Under the pieces are notes generated by a model that saw nothing but the letters and a program-made list of their open reading frames with translations, did no database searches and was not told the DNA's origin. The translations under genes and the position numbers were made by a program. DNA of 5,916 nucleotides from Chthoniobacterales bacterium (lineage in GTDB: Bacteria > Verrucomicrobiota > Verrucomicrobiia > Chthoniobacterales > UBA10450), in assembly GCA_013695905.1 (NCBI GenBank), contig JACCZQ010000078.1, positions 1-5,916 on the forward strand. The letters run 5' to 3'. This document shows positions 1 to 5,592 of the stretch, piece by piece (positions within the stretch are counted from its first letter, which is position 1; every line of letters begins with the position of its first letter).

Positions 1-1
1 G

Positions 2-55
2 CCCGAAATCGTGGATCAGCTCCGCAGCTTGTTAAGCAAGCATCTTGTTGGGTAG
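2..55 (+). CDS. 3' end of an upstream gene (partial, unidentified)
   Basis: Reading frame 2 from the window edge is open and ends at a TAG at 53-55, giving the tail PEIVDQLRSLLSKHLVG. The composition is protein-like: an amphipathic, probably helical C-terminus. Short helical tails opening with a PEIV-type turn are seen at the end of some sulfatases, so a sulfatase end is one possibility, but 17 residues cannot establish a family. The gene lies on the same strand as the decayed gene that follows, 23 nt downstream. A stop-free frame of 17 codons can also occur by chance, so this is a tentative call. Confidence 0.35.
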   Translation, partial: PEIVDQLRSLLSKHLVG

Positions 56-62
56 ATTCACG

Positions 63-78
63 GGCGCAGCGCTGCGCC
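63..78. repeat. Perfect 16-bp palindrome abutting an ATG
   Basis: The sequence GGCGCAGCGCTGCGCC is a perfect inverted repeat of 8 + 8 bases that ends one base before the ATG at 79. As RNA it could fold into a 6-bp stem with a GCGC loop. It lies 8 nt after the putative stop at 53-55, so it could act as a terminator for the upstream gene. No T-run follows it. It also occupies the place where a ribosome binding site for the ATG at 79 would be, and none is visible. The palindrome is directly visible; its role is not known. Confidence 0.5.
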
Positions 79-481
79 ATGGATCTGAAGAATTTCTTCG
101 CCGAACTGAAGCGGCGCAATATTTATAAGGTCGCGGTGGGCTACACCGCCGTCGCGTGGCTGCTGATCCAGGTGGCGACGCAGATTTTGCCGTTCTTCGA
201 GGCGCCGAACTGGCGCGCAGCTTTTGCTGCAGCTGCACCCGATCTGGGATCCGCTCTGTGGCGAGCCGCGCTTCGAGAAACTCCTCGCCTCGCTCGCGCC
301 GCGCGACTCCGGCACCAAGAACGTGCTCGCGATTCTCTTCTCGTATCAAAATCGACGCGAAGAGGCTGTGGCGATGCGGCGTGAGGCGGTCGCACTCGAC
401 CCGCTCAACGTCATCCTGCAGGGAAATCTCGCTTCCGATCTGCGCGTGCTCGATCTCACTCCACCAGCGGCGGCGAAGTAG
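79..481 (+). pseudogene. Remnant of a membrane-anchored TolB-like/TPR (cyclase-associated type) protein
   Basis: From the ATG at 79, residues 1-45 (MDLKNFFAELKRRNIYKVAV followed by a hydrophobic helix and ending FFEAPNW, to about base 213) match the N-terminal anchor of large proteins that normally carry one membrane helix, a TolB-like or cyclase region and many TPRs. After base 213 this frame loses protein character. The next frame takes up at about 218-224 with LHPIWDPLCGEPRFEKLLASLAP, which resembles the C-terminal signature of the same family, HPxxDPLRGDPRFE. It then continues with a TPR-like unit (NVLAILFSYQNRREEAVAMRREAVALDPLN) to a TAG at 479-481. Intact members are usually several hundred residues long, so most of the middle is gone and the order is scrambled, since a TPR follows the normal C-terminal motif. 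The simplest reading is internal deletion plus a frameshift. No ribosome binding site precedes the ATG, and the gene converges on the cyclase operon. The alternative of two short genuine ORFs is unlikely. Confidence 0.75.
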
Positions 482-514
482 GTGACGGGGAACGCCGGCA
501 GCGACCCGAGTCAC
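482..514. terminator. Stem-loop between converging genes
   Basis: GTGAC at 482-486 pairs with GTCAC at 510-514. GGG at 487-489 pairs with CCC at 505-507 across a two-base bulge, and CGC at 493-495 pairs with GCG at 501-503 above an internal loop. The structure sits exactly where the decayed plus-strand gene (stop 479-481) meets the end of the minus-strand cyclase (stop 511-513), a typical site for a two-way terminator. There is no clear U-tract on either side, so intrinsic termination would be weak. It was found by eye and the folding energy has not been computed. Confidence 0.35.
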
Positions 515-2235
515 TCCAGCAGCGCGTGGATCTTCACCAGCTCCTGCTTTCCCTTCACTGGCGCTTCGCCGAGTGGGCGGGTGCGGAACGTCTCCGTGCT
601 TTCCTGCAACGTCGCTTCGCTCACGATGATGTCGGTCGCGTAATCCGCGCTGCGAGTCAGTGACTCCAGCCGCGCGGCGATGTTCACCCCGTCACCGAGA
701 ACAGTATAGTTATAGCGCGTCGGCGAGCCGACGTTCCCCGCGATGACAATGCCCGTGTGAATCCCGATGCCGAACCGCAGCGCGTCCTCACCTTCCGGGA
801 AGAGCCGCTGGTTCAGCTCACGCAATGCCGTCCGCATTTCCCCCGCCGTGCGCAGCGCAGCCGCTGCCTGGTCCGGCATTTCGAGCGGCGCGCCGAACAG
901 CGCCATCAGCGCGTCGCCGATGTATTTGTCGATCACGCCGCCATGCGCATCGACGATGCGGCTCATCGCGGTGAGGTAGGCGTTCAGCACCTCCAGCAAC
1001 TCCGAGGGCGTGAGGCGTTCGCTCAGCGGCGTGAAATCGATCAGGTCGCAGAACAGCACCGTCACCTTCTTTTCTTCGCCGCCGAGGGTCAGCGGCCGGC
1101 TGGTTAACTCCGCCGCGATTGCCGGCGAAGCGACTTTGCCGAGGAGATCCCGCACCTTGTCGCGCTCGGCCAAACCTTCCGTCATGTTCTGGAAAGAGCG
1201 CGCCAGCTGCCCGAGTTCGTCGCGGCGTTCGCTCTCCTCGCCGGGTTGTGGCGAGTAGTCGCCGCTTTCGACCCGCCGTGCATTCTCCGCCAGCCGCAGC
1301 ACCGGCCGGCTGACGGAGCCGGAGATCGCCACCACCGCGATGATGGAGAGCAGGAGCCCGGCGACTCCGAGCGCGATCAACGCCGTCTCGAGCGCGCGGA
1401 ACGGCAGGAGCTCTTCGCGGAGATTGCGCTGCAACGCGACGGCCACGCGGCCATGCCGCACCTCCAGCGGCTCGATCAACGTGACGAACGGCACCTGCCC
1501 GAGCTCCATCTGCGTGGGCTCGGGAGCGGTCTGGCCACGCCTCGGCCAGGCGGCGAGCAGCTCCTGCCGGCGCGTGTCTGGGAGCGTGGAGGCGAGCAGA
1601 CTGCCGCGTGCCTCGCCGGTTTGCGCGAAGAAGGAAACGTCGAGATTCGTCAGCACACCGAGTTCGCGGGCAGAGCTGTCATCGATGCGGAACCCGAGAC
1701 AAATCCACGCCGCCGGCTCCGGCGTGAGCAGCGGCACGACCACGGCGGCGAAGAGCTGCCCGTCGCGCAGCACCAGCCCGCGCGCTTCCAAGGCATCGTG
1801 GGCTTCCGCCGCATTGATCAAATCCGGCAGATCAAACGGTGCACCGTCGCGTTTCGATGCATCGCTATCGTAGAGCGTCTGCTGCTCGAGAGACACCAGC
1901 ACCATGAAGCTCGCGCGAATGCGATCGCGAAAGTTTTGCATCGCGAGGCGCATCGTTCCCGGATCGTCCGCGCTGCTGCCGAACGCCTGCTTGAATCCGT
2001 AGTCGTAGGCGAGCAGCCGCGCCTGCTCGTTCAGCTCGTCGAGCCGCCGCTCCGTTAACGTGCTGAAGATGCGCGAGCCGGCGCGAAGATTGTCCTCGAT
2101 CTGCCGCTGCGCGTGCCGGCGATTCGCCTGCAGCACGATCAGAAACGTGGTGGCAAGCAGCAGCGCCACGAGGGAGAGAAAGAAAAACGACAGCCGCCCG
2201 CGAAACGTGCGGAAGCGGAACGGCAGCAGGTTCAC
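511..2235 (-). CDS. Membrane-bound class III adenylate/guanylate cyclase with periplasmic sensor and HAMP domains
   Basis: This 574-residue receptor cyclase should make cAMP, or less likely cGMP, in the cytoplasm in response to an envelope signal. A first membrane helix lies at about 15-36 and a second at about 283-305. Between them is a periplasmic sensor of about 245 residues that resembles double-Cache (dCache_3-like) domains, for example FRIDDSSARELGVLTNLDVSFF near 182. A HAMP linker follows at about 306-358 and the cyclase domain at about 385-574. Catalytic residues are visible: metal-binding D397 (VLFCDLIDF) and D441 (KYIGDALMALFG), purine-selecting K437 and T511 (NYTVLGDGVN), N518, and R522. 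The Lys/Thr pair is typical of class IIIb adenylate cyclases. The start is GTG at 2235, since the next Met is residue 100 and the first helix needs this start. It is the last gene of a three-gene operon, 10 nt after the cupredoxin stop, with a purine-rich GGCGGA just upstream. The family call is firm; the signal is unknown. Confidence 0.95.
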   Translation of the reverse strand: MNLLPFRFRTFRGRLSFFFLSLVALLLATTFLIVLQANRRHAQRQIEDNLRAGSRIFSTLTERRLDELNEQARLLAYDYGFKQAFGSSADDPGTMRLAMQNFRDRIRASFMVLVSLEQQTLYDSDASKRDGAPFDLPDLINAAEAHDALEARGLVLRDGQLFAAVVVPLLTPEPAAWICLGFRIDDSSARELGVLTNLDVSFFAQTGEARGSLLASTLPDTRRQELLAAWPRRGQTAPEPTQMELGQVPFVTLIEPLEVRHGRVAVALQRNLREELLPFRALETALIALGVAGLLLSIIAVVAISGSVSRPVLRLAENARRVESGDYSPQPGEESERRDELGQLARSFQNMTEGLAERDKVRDLLGKVASPAIAAELTSRPLTLGGEEKKVTVLFCDLIDFTPLSERLTPSELLEVLNAYLTAMSRIVDAHGGVIDKYIGDALMALFGAPLEMPDQAAAALRTAGEMRTALRELNQRLFPEGEDALRFGIGIHTGIVIAGNVGSPTRYNYTVLGDGVNIAARLESLTRSADYATDIIVSEATLQESTETFRTRPLGEAPVKGKQELVKIHALLE

Positions 2236-2245
2236 AAACGTCCGC

Positions 2246-2908
2246 CTAACGATAGCCGTCGCCGGAATCGGTCGGGCTCCGTCGCAGCCGCACCTCCGGT
2301 TTCAGGTCGAGCTGAAACGCGGTGCTGCTCTGCGCGGGCAGGTTCACGCGCTGGCGGGGCGGCTGTGCCTGATTGCGCAGGCGCGGTTGCCACGCTTCGA
2401 TGTCGTAAGCACCGGCGGGAAGATTGCGCAGCTGGGCGGCGCCGTCCGCACCGGTGACGGCGAACCACGGCGTCGGCACCACCAGCACGTAGGCGATCAT
2501 CCAATCATGGATGTTGCAGCCGAGCGTCACCACGCCGGGTTTGTCGAACACGATCGGTTCGGCGGGTGTGCCGGCGTAGAGCGGCAGCTCGAATTTCTTC
2601 GCGGGCGAGAAGGAATAGACGTGATGCTTCACGTCGTCGTTGTTCGGGAACAGCACTGCGCTGCCGGTTTGCACCACACTGACATACGGCAGGAACTGCT
2701 GGTCGCGTTGCTGCACCTCCACCTTCTGCCGGCGAGCAGGTGGAGCTTTGCCGGTGACGGGCAGCGCGTAGATCACGGCATCGCGCACCGGGGCGCCGCG
2801 GCTGTCGCGCACCGTCACCGCGATCTCGGCGGCGATCGCGGAACTGCTGCAGCAACACCAGAGGCAGAGCGCCACCAGCAGGCTGGAGAAGGAGCGGTGC
2901 GGCGCCAT
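2246..2908 (-). CDS. Exported cupredoxin-like copper protein (annotated in many genomes as 'methylamine utilization protein')
   Basis: The protein has 220 residues from the ATG at 2908. A Sec signal peptide (hydrophobic at about 8-22, with an unusual CLWCCC run) precedes a likely cut near AIAA/E at 27-28. Residues 28-60 look like a small beta domain of the carboxypeptidase-regulatory type (VTVRDSRGAPVRDAVIYALP). Residues 70-145 resemble a cupredoxin fold: the first copper His is H95 or H96 (NNDDVKHHVYSF), and the second ligand cluster is C131, H134 and M137 (GCNIHDWM). A second Ig-like segment at about 150-205 (AQLRNLPAGAYDIEAWQPRL) follows. The likely role is copper binding or electron transfer in the periplasm; the 'methylamine utilization' name is historical and no methylamine genes are present here. 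The frame is open 29 codons further upstream, but that part overlaps the preceding gene. The ATG at 2908, 7 nt after that gene's stop with GGA in the gap, puts the signal peptide at the N-terminus. It is the middle gene of the operon. Confidence 0.85.
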   Translation of the reverse strand: MAPHRSFSSLLVALCLWCCCSSSAIAAEIAVTVRDSRGAPVRDAVIYALPVTGKAPPARRQKVEVQQRDQQFLPYVSVVQTGSAVLFPNNDDVKHHVYSFSPAKKFELPLYAGTPAEPIVFDKPGVVTLGCNIHDWMIAYVLVVPTPWFAVTGADGAAQLRNLPAGAYDIEAWQPRLRNQAQPPRQRVNLPAQSSTAFQLDLKPEVRLRRSPTDSGDGYR

Positions 2909-2915
2909 TGTTCCG

Positions 2916-3773
2916 TCAAAAACTCGCACGGGCGGAGAGTCGCAGCACGTTGCCGGTGTAGGTGAGGTGCGCGCGCGAGGTGTGTTGCCATTCATAGCGG
3001 AAATTTACCGAGAGCGATTGCGTGAGCGCCTGGCTGACGCCGAGCCCCAGCGTGTGCGTGACGGCGTCGAAATTATACGCCTCGTAGCCGGGGCCGAACG
3101 TCTCCACCGGCCCCTGCGTATTCACCAGCGGCACGATGTCCGGCCGCGGACGCCGCGCGTAGGAGATCACCGCCCCGTCCCGAAACTCGTAGTCGAAGCT
3201 CACCTGCGTCTTCTCCGAGAAATCCCAGCGCGCACTCGCCGCCAGCAGATGCGAGCAGCGGTCGAACAGCCGCACGCTCCCGCCGATGTCATCAAAGAAA
3301 TAGGAACCTTCCAGCGCCAGCCGGTCGATGACCCGTTTGCCAATCGTGAGACCGGCGCGGTAGCGGGCGCCATCCTGCAGATCCTGCTGGAAATTTGCAT
3401 AGCCGCCGCTCGCCTCCACCCGCACGAACGGCGCCATCGCGCCCAGACCGATGCGATACCGCAATGACCCCGTGGCGCCGATGATGATGTGATTGAAGTC
3501 ACTGTACTCCGTAAACGCTCGCGCCTCGGCGTCGGCGGTGAGTGTGAGTCGCAGATTGCGAGCGAGTTCGCCGAACCAGCCCACGTGCGCCAGAGCCGCG
3601 AAGGAAAAGTCATCGCGCTGATCTGCCCCACGATCGGAATTCGAGACGTTGTCATCGTAGGAAACCTCGGCGCGAAAATCGCGCACGATGTCGCCGGAGA
3701 CGGTGCGGGTTGCGGCGAGCAGCACCGCCGCGAGACCGATCGCAACGGAGCGTGTCAGGCGCAGGCGATTCAC
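2916..3773 (-). CDS. Outer-membrane beta-barrel protein
   Basis: The 285-residue protein has a signal peptide (MNRLRLTRSVAIGLAAVLLA, cut probably near VSG/D at 27-28). The remainder is a run of alternating polar and hydrophobic strands with aromatic girdles, for example LRLTLTADAEARAF at 74-87, APFVRVEASGGYANF at 114-128, KTQVSFDYEFRDG at 188-200 and SLSVNFRYEW at 253-262. It ends NVLRLSARASF, with the C-terminal Phe recognised by the outer-membrane assembly machinery. An acidic stretch YDDNVSNSD (39-47) opens the mature part and is common in barrels of this kind. The length suits roughly 10-12 strands. The start is GTG at 3773, with no other sensible in-frame start before residue 113; only a weak CAGG lies in front. 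It is the first gene of the operon. It may be a pore or a surface scaffold. The substrate cannot be read from the sequence, and no specific porin family was recognised. Confidence 0.8.
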   Translation of the reverse strand: MNRLRLTRSVAIGLAAVLLAATRTVSGDIVRDFRAEVSYDDNVSNSDRGADQRDDFSFAALAHVGWFGELARNLRLTLTADAEARAFTEYSDFNHIIIGATGSLRYRIGLGAMAPFVRVEASGGYANFQQDLQDGARYRAGLTIGKRVIDRLALEGSYFFDDIGGSVRLFDRCSHLLAASARWDFSEKTQVSFDYEFRDGAVISYARRPRPDIVPLVNTQGPVETFGPGYEAYNFDAVTHTLGLGVSQALTQSLSVNFRYEWQHTSRAHLTYTGNVLRLSARASF

Positions 3774-4015
3774 GCCTGCATGATGGCGCTTTCGCTGCCG
3801 CCAAGTCGATTCGATTTTCCGGGGTGGAAACCGGCAGGGGTGAATGATGGGGCCAGTGCCCGAGCTACGCCAGGATCGGTCTCACACCGTCCGGGTCTTG
3901 AGACTGCTGCGCGGCGACTTGTCGCGGTTCCTCCTTCTAAACGGCGATGTCCTCTGGCGTTTCGCTGAGAACGCGGGATGGTTGCGGCGGAGTTCTTGCT
4001 CCGTGAAATTTTGTC
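3774..4015. promoter_or_regulatory. Divergent intergenic region rich in inverted repeats
   Basis: This 242-nt region separates the minus-strand operon from the plus-strand thioredoxin gene and must carry both promoters, but I cannot place a convincing -35/-10 pair for the operon. It contains at least five small inverted repeats: TTTCC/GGAAA at 3816-3820/3826-3830, GGGC/GCCC at 3850-3853/3858-3861, GTCTCA/TGAGAC at 3879-3884/3899-3904, GCGAC/GTCGC at 3914-3918/3921-3925, and CGGAG/CTCCG at 3988-3992/3999-4003. Long open frames cross it on both strands, but their translations are low-complexity Arg/Pro/Ser and look spurious. The structure could be a structured leader RNA for the barrel operon or a dispersed palindromic repeat. 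I did not recognise a known riboswitch class. Confidence 0.5.
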
Positions 4016-4510
4016 ATGATGAAGAAGCTGCATGTTTTCCTCGCCGGTATTCTCGTGGTCGGGACGCTTGTCGGCTGCGGCAGGCCGGACGGTGATGTGG
4101 CGGGCGCGCCACCGGAGGCGCAGGCGCCTGGAGAGGTGACCTGGCTGACTGATCTGCCGACGGCAAAGGCGCAGGCGGCGGAGAGCAGCAAGATGGTGCT
4201 GATCAATTTCACCGGCTCCGATTGGTGCCCGCCGTGCATCATGCTGAAACGGCAGGTGTTTTCGCATCCGGAATTCGCCGAATACGCGGAGCGGAATCTG
4301 GTGCTGGTGGAGATCGATTTTCCGCGAGGTAAGGCGCAGCCGCGCGAGCTGGTGGTGGCGAACGCGCAACTGCAGGCGGAGTTCGCGATCGATGGTTATC
4401 CGACGATCGTGGTGCTGGATGCGGCCGGCAAAATGCTGGGGCAGCTCGGCTACATGTCTGGCGGTCCGGCCCGGTTTATCGGCGAGCTGGAGAAGCTGCG
4501 CGCGATGTAG
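4016..4510 (+). CDS. Lipoprotein thioredoxin-fold protein (periplasmic disulfide reductase-like)
   Basis: The protein has 164 residues. A lipoprotein signal peptide (MMKKLHVFLAGILVVGTLVG) ends in the lipobox LVGC with the lipidated Cys at 21. Gly at the next position, not Asp, favours outer-membrane placement under the enterobacterial rule. A flexible Ala/Pro/Gly linker (about 22-40) leads to a thioredoxin domain at about 43-162. The active site is CPPC at 71-74 within FTGSDWCPPC, and the cis-Pro is P129 (GYPT). This arrangement matches the thioredoxin_7/DsbD-gamma-like group, which reduces or isomerises disulfides in envelope proteins. The partner is unknown. Two ATGs lie in tandem (4016 and 4019). 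No Shine-Dalgarno sequence is close; the nearest GGAG is about 24 nt upstream inside a hairpin. A weak -35-like TTGCGG (3982-3987) and a 17-nt-spaced GAAATT (4005-4010) would put the transcript start near the ATG, so a leaderless message is possible but speculative. Confidence 0.92.
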   Translation: MMKKLHVFLAGILVVGTLVGCGRPDGDVAGAPPEAQAPGEVTWLTDLPTAKAQAAESSKMVLINFTGSDWCPPCIMLKRQVFSHPEFAEYAERNLVLVEIDFPRGKAQPRELVVANAQLQAEFAIDGYPTIVVLDAAGKMLGQLGYMSGGPARFIGELEKLRAM

Positions 4511-4513
4511 AGC

Positions 4514-4534
4514 AGCAGCACCGGAAGGGCTGCT
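4514..4534. terminator. Stem-loop between converging genes
   Basis: AGCAGC at 4514-4519 pairs with GCTGCT at 4529-4534. Past a single unpaired A, CC pairs with GG around a GGAA loop, which is a GNRA-type tetraloop. It fills the 22-nt gap between the stop of the thioredoxin gene (4508-4510) and the stop of the oppositely oriented transporter (4533-4535), overlapping the latter by two bases. The position fits a two-way terminator, but no U-tract follows on either strand. Confidence 0.4.
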
Positions 4535-5507
4535 AGACCTGTTCGGCCGCCTGGCTGGTGGCGCCCGGCTTCACCTGCATGGCCAGAAAGGCGCCGACGA
4601 GCAGGAGACCTGCACTCCAAAGTTGTGCGGGGGTAAGTTTTTCCTCGAAAATCCACGCGGAGAGGCCGAGGGCGAGGGCCGGGCAGAGGAGTTGCAGCGT
4701 TTGCGATAAGGCAACGCCGAGCTCGCGGATGGCGATGTAATACAACACGTGCGCGAGGCTGATGCAGGTGACGGCGGAGAAGACGAGGATGACATTCACT
4801 TCCCAGCCGACGCGCAACGGCGTGCCAATGTCGCCCAAGGCAAGGGTGAGCGGCACCAGCATGAGCGAGGTGAAGAGGCTGATGACGCCGAAGCTGCGGA
4901 CGGGGCCGAGCTCCGCGGAAGGCGCTTTCACCAACACGCCATACAGCGCCCAGCTGAATGTCGCCAGAAAAGCAATACCGAGGCCGGCGAGCGGCACTTC
5001 ACCGGCTTCCCAGCCAGGCTGAAACAGGACCACCCCCACGGCGCCGACGAGGCCGAAGGCGGTTCCGAGTTGAAACTGCCACTGCCGGATGACGGAGCGT
5101 TCCTCCGGGAAAAAAACGAGCGCGAGAATGGCGGTGATGATGACTGAGGAGCGGGTGAAAATCGCGTAGACGCCCGGCCCCATGTAAAAGAGGGAGACGA
5201 CCTGCGTCACCTGATGGACGACGTTTGGCAGCGCGGGGAGCAGGCAGAGGAGCAGGAGGCGGCGGTCGAGCCGCAGCCCGCCGTGGCGGCGGTAGCGCCA
5301 GAGCACGAATGGCAGCACCGCGAGGAAGCCGGCCGCGTAGCGGTAGAGATTCTGCGCGTAGGGATCGTAGGAGCGGTTCAAGTAAAACATGAACAGCGAG
5401 GGCGTGGACCAGATCGCCACCGTAGCGAAGATCGCGAGGCGGCCTTTTGCGAGATCGGGCGTGTGCTCCCGAGCCGCCGGGGCGTCGGGAAGGGAGGGCA
5501 ATTTCAT
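4533..5507 (-). CDS. EamA/DMT-family inner-membrane transporter
   Basis: This 324-residue polytopic protein is typical in length for the 10-helix drug/metabolite transporter family. Hydrophobic helices lie at about 23-43, 54-71, 83-105, 112-132, 146-163, 173-192, 204-224, 238-258, 267-287 and 296-311. They form two EamA repeats; the second ends with the familiar IFEEKLTPAQLWSAGLLLVGAF pattern (286-307), and the first has the related FFPEE (132-136) after helix 4. Such proteins usually export amino acids, metabolites or drugs with proton coupling, but the substrate cannot be predicted from sequence. The ATG at 5507 gives a hydrophilic N-tail of about 22 residues before helix 1. No strong ribosome binding site precedes it. 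It appears to be a single-gene transcription unit, divergent from the TPR gene at 5593. Confidence 0.92.
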   Translation of the reverse strand: MKLPSLPDAPAAREHTPDLAKGRLAIFATVAIWSTPSLFMFYLNRSYDPYAQNLYRYAAGFLAVLPFVLWRYRRHGGLRLDRRLLLLCLLPALPNVVHQVTQVVSLFYMGPGVYAIFTRSSVIITAILALVFFPEERSVIRQWQFQLGTAFGLVGAVGVVLFQPGWEAGEVPLAGLGIAFLATFSWALYGVLVKAPSAELGPVRSFGVISLFTSLMLVPLTLALGDIGTPLRVGWEVNVILVFSAVTCISLAHVLYYIAIRELGVALSQTLQLLCPALALGLSAWIFEEKLTPAQLWSAGLLLVGAFLAMQVKPGATSQAAEQV

Positions 5508-5592
5508 CAGGCGCAGTGTGACAGCAGTTTAATTTTCTCGCCTGCAATCGTTCTCTCGCCGAAAAACGATGGAAACAGGAGAGCATCATCAT
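5508..5592. promoter_or_regulatory. Divergent promoter region with inverted repeat ATCGTT-N12-AACGAT
   Basis: The 85 nt between the divergent transporter and TPR genes must hold promoters for both. The region is locally AT-richer (5527-5537) than its surroundings. A symmetric inverted repeat, ATCGTT at 5547-5552 and AACGAT at 5565-5570 with a 12-nt spacer, could be an operator or a hairpin in the leader of the TPR gene. No -35/-10 pair stood out on either strand. Confidence 0.35.
5577..5581 (+). promoter_or_regulatory. Ribosome binding site that decides the TPR gene start
   Basis: AGGAG lies 11 nt before the ATG at 5593, the clearest Shine-Dalgarno sequence in the window. An in-frame ATG at 5569 lies upstream of this site and would add eight residues (METGEHHH) in front of the signal peptide, so the ATG at 5593 is preferred. 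Confidence 0.65.

Noticed and set aside
79..481. Intact small gene at the start of the window
   Set aside because: The family-like N-terminus and C-terminal motif are in different frames and the central domains are absent, so a decayed gene explains it better.
1246..2965. Long plus-strand open frames (270 and 301 codons) antisense to the cyclase and cupredoxin
   Set aside because: They lie opposite clear genes and their products are Arg/His/Gln-rich, as expected of the reverse strand of GC-rich coding DNA.
2909..2995. Longer N-terminus for the cupredoxin starting at 2995
   Set aside because: It would overlap 80 bases of the barrel gene and place the signal peptide 30 residues inside the protein. 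The ATG at 2908 fits the signal peptide and operon spacing.
3820..3905. Possible cobalamin riboswitch on the plus strand
   Set aside because: GCCAGGATCGGTCT faintly resembles a B12 box, but the upstream GGTG-AATCC and CCGCxACTGT elements are missing and the downstream gene is not a B12-related one.
3790..3960. Possible cyclic-di-GMP (GEMM) riboswitch on the minus strand ahead of the barrel operon
   Set aside because: A stretch reading GGAGGAACC, a hairpin, then GCGCAGC and later GTAGCTCGGG loosely recalls the GEMM core. The conserved CACGCACAGGGCAAACC and GGGACGCAAAGCC blocks are not there, and the CC/GG pairing at the base of the first hairpin fails.
3770..4369. Open minus-strand frame of 199 codons across the intergenic region and the thioredoxin gene
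   Set aside because: It overlaps the well-supported thioredoxin gene antisense, and its translation is Arg/His/Pro-rich with no domain-like pattern. It is a shadow frame.
5515..5530. CRP-like cAMP receptor protein site (TGTGA) in the divergent region, given the cyclase nearby
   Set aside because: Only one TGTGA half-site is present at about 5516-5520; the matching TCACA arm at the right distance is missing.
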